NCBI GenBank assembly: GCA_017557195.1
Contig: JAFZAL010000070.1
Location: 1 to 41,380 of the forward strand
Length of the DNA: 41,380 nucleotides
Source: Thermoguttaceae bacterium
GTDB taxonomy: Bacteria > Planctomycetota > Planctomycetia > Pirellulales > Thermoguttaceae
Direction: 5' to 3'
Both the position numbers and the translations under genes were made by a program. The notes beneath the pieces are model-generated. The model was not told the origin of the DNA. It made no database searches and was given only the letters and a program-made list of their open reading frames with translations. Positions 23,990 through 31,000 of this stretch are shown one piece after another. Each line of letters starts with the position of its first letter. Position 1 is the stretch's first letter.

Positions 23990-25087
23990 ATGAGCACACC
24001 TTTTTACAATAATTCCAATCCGACGGATCAACCCATGAATGCGGAATTTTATTCAGACGTCCCGCCTATGCAAACGTATCCTCCTTTCAGCAGATTCATT
24101 CTCGTTCCGGCAAAATCCGGTTTTTGGAAAACGTTTCTTCTGATAATGCTGGCGATTATTTTGCTGTTTTCGCTAACCTGCAACCTGGCGTTTTTTGGCT
24201 TGCTGTCTGATTCCTACAAAGAATCGACAAAAAACGTTCAAGAGAAATTCTACTCTGGCGATGAAGACAGTTCCAGAAAAATTGCCATCATCAGCATTAC
24301 CGGAGCGATTGACGAGGGAGAGGATTACAAAGACTTCATCGACGCCGCTATGGACGACAAAGACGTCAAAGCCGTCGTTTTGCGCGTCGACTCCCCTGGC
24401 GGAACGGTGTCCGGGTCAGACTACATTCTCAACCGACTCAATAAGCTCCGGGAAAAGAAGCCGATTGTTGTCAGCATGGGTTCGATGGCTTGCAGCGGCG
24501 GATATTACGTTTCCATGTGCGTCGGCGACGAAAAAGACTCCATTTTCATAGAACCGACCGGCTGGACGGGCTCAATCGGCGTTATTATTTCTCGATACGA
24601 CGCCTCGGAACTGTTCAATAAAAAGCTGGGCGTTTTTGAAGACCCGATTACAAGCGGTCCCAATAAGGCAATGGGGTCTCCGCTTATGCCGCTTACAGAC
24701 GAACATCGAAAGATTTTCCAGGATTTGGTCGATGATTCATTTATCCGGTTTAAGGATATTATTAAAAATGGACGTCCCCGATACGCAGAAAATCCAAAAG
24801 AGCTGGACGATCTGGCAACGGGTCAGGTTTATTCCGCCAATCAGGCTCTCGAGTTGGGACTGGTAGATAAAATCGGATTCCTGGACGACGCCGTCGAACG
24901 GGCGTGCGAGATGGCGCATATCAGCAGCCCAAAATCCGCTCGGGTTGTTAAATACGCCAAAGAAGCGTCGCTCAAAGAAATGCTGCTTTCAATCCAGCAA
25001 AGCGACAAGCCAAACGTTGTCGAGGACGTCAAAAAAGTCGTCAACAAAGCCGCGTCGCCCAAAGCGTATTACCTGTGGCAGATGTGA
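23990..25087 (+). CDS. sppA: Signal peptide peptidase SppA-type serine protease
   Basis: A 365-residue protein with a cytoplasmic N-terminal region (Pro/Asn/Tyr-rich), one membrane helix at about 47-71 and an S49-family domain. Visible motifs are VVLRVDSPGGTVSGSDYI, the nucleophile in SMACSGGYY (Ser169) and the general base Lys226 in GPNKAMGSP. The size fits the short bacterial/archaeal SppA with one catalytic domain, which digests cleaved signal peptides within the membrane. Start ATG 23990; no clear Shine-Dalgarno. A heptamer array follows 12 bases after the TGA stop, then a small unknown gene on the same strand. Confidence 0.9.
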   Translation: MSTPFYNNSNPTDQPMNAEFYSDVPPMQTYPPFSRFILVPAKSGFWKTFLLIMLAIILLFSLTCNLAFFGLLSDSYKESTKNVQEKFYSGDEDSSRKIAIISITGAIDEGEDYKDFIDAAMDDKDVKAVVLRVDSPGGTVSGSDYILNRLNKLREKKPIVVSMGSMACSGGYYVSMCVGDEKDSIFIEPTGWTGSIGVIISRYDASELFNKKLGVFEDPITSGPNKAMGSPLMPLTDEHRKIFQDLVDDSFIRFKDIIKNGRPRYAENPKELDDLATGQVYSANQALELGLVDKIGFLDDAVERACEMAHISSPKSARVVKYAKEASLKEMLLSIQQSDKPNVVEDVKKVVNKAASPKAYYLWQM

Positions 25088-25097
25088 GCGCGAGGCG

Positions 25098-25217
25098 CTA
25101 AGTGGTAAGTGGTAAGTTGTAAGTGGTAAGTTAGATGAACGCTTGCGTACTAACCACTAACTACTAACCACTAACCACTACTCCCCACTGCCTACTGTCT
25201 CCCCTAAAGCCTACTCC
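25098..25217. repeat. Inverted heptamer array 9
   Basis: TAAGTGG units, core ATGAACGCTTGCGTACT near 25134-25150, then CCACTAA units and CTACTGC/CTACTCC units. Arms and core match array 1 (15567-15677). It fills the gap between sppA and the small gene at 25219. Confidence 0.85.
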
Positions 25218-25218
25218 C

Positions 25219-25479
25219 ATGCCAGAATACTCAGCCTATCAACAGAAAGTCATTCATCGTTATTACGAAAACATCGACGCCATTTCGCTTCAAAAGTTGA
25301 GCGAACTGGTTGCAGACCTGTACCTGTCAGAGGGGAAAAAACGCCAAAAACTGTGGGAACGCGCTCGCGCTGCAATGACAAACGCTCGCGTCCCCGCCAG
25401 CCGCATTGACGCCATTCTCCAAAGCGACTCTCCGGAAGCCCTCGCCAAACTGGTCAGCGAACTGAGCGGAAAAGGCTGA
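25219..25479 (+). CDS. Small conserved hypothetical protein, 86 residues
   Basis: An all-helical, soluble protein: AYQQKVIHRYYENIDAISLQKLSELVADLYLSEGKKRQKLWERARAAMTNARVPASRIDAILQSDSPEALAKLVSELSGKG pattern, given here only as a description of helices at about residues 5-20, 21-36, 38-53 and 60-84. I do not recognise a named family, though similar short proteins occur in planctomycete genomes. ATG 25219 follows directly after a heptamer array. No membrane helix or signal peptide is present. Confidence 0.6.
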   Translation: MPEYSAYQQKVIHRYYENIDAISLQKLSELVADLYLSEGKKRQKLWERARAAMTNARVPASRIDAILQSDSPEALAKLVSELSGKG

Positions 25480-25504
25480 AATCGCATTGCTTTCAACTCG
25501 AAAC

Positions 25505-25863
25505 GGGTGCACGCAAATTTTTCCTGCGCTTAGATGATTTGTCCGAATTAGAGACAAGACGTCGCGGCAGCGACAGCGGACGATAGTCCGCTAAAGTCCC
25601 GATAGGGACGAAACTCATTGTAACCGGCGGTTTCAACCGCCGGGGGGGAAGCATAGATAATTGAATATCGACGAATACGCTTTTCCTCCCGCGCCTCCAA
25701 CGGAGGCGCAGGAGGAAAAGCGGCTAAAGCGATAGGGGGTGTATATCGCGTTTATACCGTGGGCTGAAGCCCACGGTTACAAGGGTTGCGTCCTTTCAGG
25801 ACGCGATTCAGCTTCTCGTCTAATCTATTTATCTATCTTCGCAAGAAATTTTTGCGTGCACCC
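25505..25863. mobile_element. Multi-hairpin element with terminal inverted repeats (copy 1)
   Basis: GGGTGCACGCAAATTTTT (25505-25522) is repeated in reverse complement at 25846-25863, with 16 of 18 bases matching. Between the ends lie seven perfect or near-perfect hairpins: 25561-25574, 25575-25592, 25596-25609, 25624-25643, 25679-25721 (20 bp, one mismatch), 25756-25777 and 25788-25804. There is no gene inside. The dinucleotide AC flanks both ends, which may be a short target duplication or chance. A second copy begins at 41161. Inference: a non-autonomous, MITE-like element, or a structured RNA-coding unit. Confidence 0.75.
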
Positions 25864-25881
25864 ACTCTGAACTGAATAATA

Positions 25882-25910
25882 AAAGCGGCGCATTCACGCC
25901 GCTTTCGTTT
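25882..25910. terminator. Intrinsic terminator, probably for the GH16 gene
   Basis: AAAGCGGCG (25882-25890) pairs with CGCCGCTTT (25897-25905) around a six-base loop. On the minus strand the stem is followed by TTTTATTATT, and the GH16 stop lies 38 bases upstream of it. On the plus strand the T-run is interrupted. Confidence 0.8.
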
Positions 25911-25943
25911 TATTCTTACATCTGTTTTACAACGCGATGTTCA

Positions 25944-27368
25944 TTATTTTTCAACTTTGCGAATAACGATGTTTCGGATTTCTCCCGTTGTGTACCAGGT
26001 AGCGAATCCGAACGGTTCAATCGGTTCGACTTCCATGCGGTTGCTGACCGTTCTGTCTTCCATGTCGACGGTTGACAGTTTCTCGCCGTTGATGTAAACG
26101 ACCAGTTCTTTCTCGGTAATTACCAATTTAACGTCGTACCAAACGTTGTTTTTGAACTCGTAGGTAAACGCTGAACTGTTTTCGTCGGCGGAAAAGCCGT
26201 CAAGACAGGAGAAACCGCACAGCGAGCCGCCCCAGCCGCCCAGTACGAAGCCAAAGCATTTGTCCTTGTACGGCATGACCGCCAAGCCGAAAAAGTCGTT
26301 ACCCTCGACGCGGCGCGCCTGATAATTCAGTTCGTAGTTGATTTTGGGAAAGCGTCCGTTGTACTTGATTCCAGACCCGGGATTGCCTGCTGGCAGCTGA
26401 ATCGCCCCGTTGACCACCTTCGGATCGGGAGCGGAGTCGAAATCGTATTTCGTAACCTTCGTCCAGTTTTTCAGCGTCCCGTCAAAAAGGGACTTTTCCT
26501 TGACTTTGGCGGTTTTGCCGTCCTTCGGCGCCTGATAGACGCGAACGTAGTCGAATTCGTATTTGACCGGGAAAATGGAGTCGTCAATTCCCTTTTGACC
26601 GCCCCATCCGCCGCCGATAGCCAGATTGAGAATCAGATAATGCGGCAGGTCAAACGGACGCCCCAGCGCGTCAAACTTGTTCAGTTCGATGGTGTAATAT
26701 TTTTGGTCGTCGACAAAGAAATCCATTTTGTCCTTCGTCCATTCGACGGCGTAGACCGCCATGCGATCTTCAATGCCTTCCAGACGAATGCTGTTCCCTT
26801 TTTGGATATGCCAATCTTTGTTCCCCTTGGCGTGAACGGTGGCGTGAACCTGAGTCGGATTGAACCCGACGTATTCCATGATGTCGATTTCGCCGCAGGA
26901 GGGCCAGCCGACTTGATGGATGTTTTCGCCCAACATCCAGATGGCAGGCCACGTTCCGACGCCCTTGGGCAGTTTGGCGCGGACTTCAATTCGACCGTAC
27001 GTCCAGCTGTGACGTCCAAACGTTGTGATGCTGCCCGAGGTGTACTGCGCCTTTTGTCCGTTTTCTTCAAAGTCCTCTTTGAACGCTTCGATAGTCAGTT
27101 TGCCGTCTTTCTGGTAGACGTTCTTTAATCGGTTTTTTGTATAGAACTGTTTTTCCCCGTTGCGAATGAACCCGTATTCGTAAGTCCAGTCCTCGGGATT
27201 GGGCAAACCGGTTCCGTTGAACTCGTCATGCCAGACCAGTTTAAGCGTCTGACCGTCAGAGGATTTCACCGTTTGCGGAACGGATTCCGCCTTGACGGAA
27301 CTGACAAACAATACTGCTGCTGCGCTGACAAAAAGCGCAAGCGATCGATAAATTTGTGTACGTTTCAT
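25944..27368 (-). CDS. Secreted GH16 laminarinase-like glucanase with C-terminal DUF1080-like domain
   Basis: A 474-residue protein with a signal peptide (cleavage near SSVKA, residue 28). Residues about 42-283 form a GH16 domain: LVWHDEFNG, GSITTFGRHSWTYGRIEVRAKLP, GTWPAIWMLG and the catalytic EIDIME at 160-165 (nucleophile E160, acid/base E165). The pattern matches the laminarinase branch (beta-1,3-glucan hydrolysis). Residues about 288-474 resemble the concanavalin-like DUF1080 domain common in planctomycetes (NDFFGLAVMP, GGWGGSLCGFSCLDG), probably carbohydrate binding. It is extracellular or periplasmic. The start codon ATG is immediately preceded by a heptamer array, so promoter and leader must lie in or beyond repeat DNA. 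Confidence 0.9.
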   Translation of the reverse strand: MKRTQIYRSLALFVSAAAVLFVSSVKAESVPQTVKSSDGQTLKLVWHDEFNGTGLPNPEDWTYEYGFIRNGEKQFYTKNRLKNVYQKDGKLTIEAFKEDFEENGQKAQYTSGSITTFGRHSWTYGRIEVRAKLPKGVGTWPAIWMLGENIHQVGWPSCGEIDIMEYVGFNPTQVHATVHAKGNKDWHIQKGNSIRLEGIEDRMAVYAVEWTKDKMDFFVDDQKYYTIELNKFDALGRPFDLPHYLILNLAIGGGWGGQKGIDDSIFPVKYEFDYVRVYQAPKDGKTAKVKEKSLFDGTLKNWTKVTKYDFDSAPDPKVVNGAIQLPAGNPGSGIKYNGRFPKINYELNYQARRVEGNDFFGLAVMPYKDKCFGFVLGGWGGSLCGFSCLDGFSADENSSAFTYEFKNNVWYDVKLVITEKELVVYINGEKLSTVDMEDRTVSNRMEVEPIEPFGFATWYTTGEIRNIVIRKVEK

Positions 27369-27370
27369 AA

Positions 27371-27475
27371 TTAGTGGTAAGTGGTAAGTAGTTAGTGGTT
27401 AGTGGTTAGTGCATAGTGCATAGTGCATAGTGCTTAGTGCTTAGTGCTTAGTGCATAGTGGTTAGTGGTTAGTTG
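27371..27475 (+). repeat. Heptamer array 10, left arm
   Basis: TAAGTGG, TTAGTGG, TAGTGCA and TTAGTGC units run from just upstream of the GH16 start to 27475. A complementary CTATTCC arm lies at 28001-28026, with the 96-103-bp repeat cluster between them as the core. Confidence 0.8.
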
Positions 27476-27479
27476 CGAA

Positions 27480-28000
27480 AAATCTCACGCGGAGGCGCGG
27501 AGTTATTGTTCTGAGGGTTTAGGGCCGGCGTAGCCGTTAACTACTCGTGTTTAAGCTGGTTCAATACGATTTTTTTTGTCTCACGCGGAGGCGCGGAGGT
27601 GCGGAGTTATTGTTCTGAGGGTTTAGGGCCGGCGTAGCCGTTAACTACTCGTGTTTAAGCTGGTTCAATGCGATTTTTTTGTCTCACGCGGAGCCGCGGA
27701 GATGCGGAGGGTTATTGTTGTGAGGGTTTGGGAACTGTATAGCCGTTAGCTACTCGTGTTTACGCTGGTTCATTGCGGTTCCTTTTTGTCTCCGCGCCTC
27801 CGCGTGAGAATTTCCTGCTCGGCATCCTCTCTCTAACGAACAATTTCAGCGCGACGACGCTCGTTTTCACTCATTTTGAATCCTCCGCATCTCCGCGCCT
27901 CCGCGTGAGATTTATCTGCTCGGCATCCAAAAGCCCTTGGTAATATCGTTCTCACTCATTTTAAACTCTCCGCATCTCCGCGTCTCCGCGTGAGACTTTT
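27480..28000. repeat. Cluster of 96-103-bp direct repeats facing inverted copies
   Basis: Three direct units start with TCTCACGCGGAG at 27483, 27579 and 27682. They share CTGAGGGTTTAGGGCC, TAGCCGTTAACTACTCGTG and AAGCTGGTTCAAT; the third is diverged. Three inverted ends follow, each a TCCGCG..CGTGAGA block near 27789-27809, 27892-27912 and 27967-27995, the first two followed by CTGCTCGGCATCC. No gene is present in the whole 655-base gap 27369-28023. The CTCCGCG..CCGCGTGAGA motif resembles intergenic repeats seen in many bacterial genomes (recalled, not checked). Confidence 0.75.
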
Positions 28001-28026
28001 CCCTATTCCCTATTCCCTATTGCCTA
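28001..28026 (-). repeat. Heptamer array 10, right arm
   Basis: Read on the minus strand, TAGGCAATAGGGAATAGGG begins with the stop codon TAG (28024-28026) of the PQQ-repeat gene. It is the complementary arm for 27371-27475. Confidence 0.8.
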
Positions 28027-31000
28027 TTCGTCAAACGGGTCGTTTTCGCCGGCGGCTTCCTTTTCTTTTTCAAGTTTTTCTTTTTCCTTTTCAAGCTCTT
28101 CCTTTTTCTTTGCCAATGCGGCTTTTTCCTCGGCTGTGTAAAGCTGAATCTCCTTCGGAGCGTCAGCGGGAATGGATTTATCCGTAAACGACAAAATCAA
28201 CGATTCTTTGGTACTGATTACCACTTCAATTTTCTGTTCATCGGGATCGCAGACAAGATGGAATGCCCCAATGGAATTTTTCCCTTGATATTTCCAAACC
28301 TGCCCTGACGATTTGTCAACAAACAGAAATTCGTAATCAGTATGGGATGTGTTATTTTTATCCCGAGTCGTTCGATTGCATCCCAAAACGAGGAACGGGG
28401 AAGCGGACGGGAGATCGAAATAAAAATACTGATCGTCAACCAACAGCGGCTCTTTCCACAGCGGTTTACCGTCGCGGTCAAATTTGTAAATTTTCGCCTT
28501 GGGCAAAAGAATTCCTCTGGTTGGAGAAAACTGCTTGCAGTTCATGCGCTGTTTTCTGGTATATCCGAACCCGGAACGAACGATGAGATAAAAATCGCCC
28601 TGCGGATTACCGTCTGAAAAGACGTCGATTCCGTCAAAGAAATTCTTCGCGGCGCTTTCGGAGTAACTCTCCGGAAGCAGATCTTCCGTTTTTCCCTCTC
28701 GGCTCTGACGGCGAATTCGCTCGTCGCGCTTTTTGGGGTCGTCCTTTTCTTCTTCCGCATATTTTTTGTTTTCTTCCTCAATGCGTTTTTTAAGATTATT
28801 GACGTTTTCAACGATTTTATCCCGCTCTTCCTGGGTCATGACTTCAAAAACGTCGTCAACAATGATTCGACCTGTATCGGCGTCAATAATCTGAACCCGT
28901 CCGGCGCTGACGTTGGAACGATACAAGACGTTTAAGGATTTCAAATAAACAGGCACAGAATTGAAATCGGCTTCCAGTTCCCAGAGAATTTTTTGCTCCC
29001 TTACAGAACAGAGCTTTATCCTGTTGATCTGTTTTTGAGTTGAGGATTCGTAAATCGACTCGATAGAAATAACGCCCTTTGACGTAACAGTCGACCGGGA
29101 ATACGGCAAACGGATGTTCTCATCGTGAATTCCCGTATAAATGGAATACCGATCTCCGCGGACTTCCTGAATCCCGCCGAAAACGTTTCCTTCGCTGTCA
29201 AGCAATTTATTATTTTTGGCGGTATAAAAGTAATCGTCGTCTACAAACGCGACGGATTCGTTACTTTGGAGCTTACGCTTCCATCTCATTCTTCCCGTCG
29301 CTGCGTCCAGAGCGGCGAAAGAGCCGTCTTCCAGCTGAGTAAAAACGATATTGCCAAAAACGCCGCTGAATTTATTGACATCTGATGAGTATTTGGGATC
29401 AGGTTGGTTCGCCTTTCGAATAAGTACATACGGGTCCTGGTCTTCGTCTCCCAGCTTTTCCTGTTCAAAATCCTTGGACCATAACAGCCCAGGGCGGACG
29501 AGGAAATTAATCGCCGTCATTTGACCGACCCTGTCTGAAATGAAAAACAGATGTTCCGCTGAATACCATGGAGCTTCTGTATTCATATCCGTTCTTTGAT
29601 AAATAATTCTGCCGGACTGCGTAATCAGGTCTGGAGACAACGTCATTTTATTCCGTCCAAATCGGTCGAAAACCATCAGATTTTGACGAGTGTTCGAGCT
29701 TCTTCGAACTGTTGAACCGTCCAGAAAAACGTTTTCATTGGTAAACAGTTTTTTATTGTCTGAACCGGTTTGAATTATCGGTTGGCGCATTTCTTTATTG
29801 AGCGCTATGTCAATTTCATTCTGCGGCCATTTGGCATTCTGTGAATATTCTTTGTAAACCGGAGACGATTCGCCCAGCGATTTAACGTACTCGTCCGCCG
29901 TCTTGCCGTTGCAGCAGGCGACGTTGGGATACAAGCTGTTTAACTGCTTGAAAATTTTCGCCGAGTCCTCTGGAGCGCATTTTTGGATCAGAAGCGCCTG
30001 TTCCGCCCACGCCGCGGCTATCTGTTCCGGATTCGCTACAGAATCCAATCTCTTCTGACGCAAAACCAGTTCCGCCTGAGAGAGCATATTGGAACTGACA
30101 TAAGCCTGATACAATTCTTTTTGCAGCTCTGACGCGACAGGCAAAACGCGGAAAAAGTCCAACTGATGCGTCAGCCAGTTTATCGTCCGTTCTTTTTGGG
30201 GAACGTCCAGACGTTTTGCCGCCCATTGCTCAACCGCGCTTTTTTGTTCGTCAGAAGCCGTCTTGTAAATCTTTTCCAGAACCGAACCAATCCAAACGCC
30301 GCGGTCTGCAGACAGACTCCATTCAATCTCGTCAACGGTGCACTGCTTTAACTTTGAATTGACCGTATCGTCCATAATCGGTTCCAGCGTGTCAAGACAA
30401 TCCAAAATTTTGTCTTGCTTCAAAGAGGATTCGATTTTGTACTGCGCCAAAACAATCCGTCCCTGCTCGTCGGCAAACGCAGGCTGAAACGCGTCCATGA
30501 GGGATTCAAATTGGCTGTAATCCTTCTTCAAGACGGAAACGCCCAACGCCTTGAGCAGCGGCAAACAGCTTTTCGGAGCGCTGTCAGCCGCCAGCCGGAA
30601 ATTCTTCGCCGCGGTTTCAATATCGTCCTTTTCCCACGCCATATAACCCGTCGCCAAAAGCGTTCTGACGGTATCGCCGCCTTTATTTTGAAGCTGATTC
30701 TCAACAAACTGTTTAACGTCGTAACAGTCCAGACGGTCATAATTCTGTGAAAAGACTTTGTCGGAAAACAGGCTGACAGTTCCAAACGATTTTTCATCCG
30801 GAGCCTTGAGCGTATTCACGAATTCACGCTTTGACAGACTGAATTCCACCAGAGTTTTATTGCTAAGCGGAATAAACAGCGAACCGCCAAATTCAAACGC
30901 GCGTCCAATGACCCGGGACGAATCCGGGAACGGAATAGTCGTTATTGCAGCTCTGCGTTCTTCTTCCAGTTTGTTATATTGTTCCGTCAGCTTGGAATAC

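Noticed and set aside
15567..28026. Heptamer arrays as CRISPR arrays
   Set aside because: Units are 7 bases without spacers of constant length, arms are inverted, and no cas genes are present.
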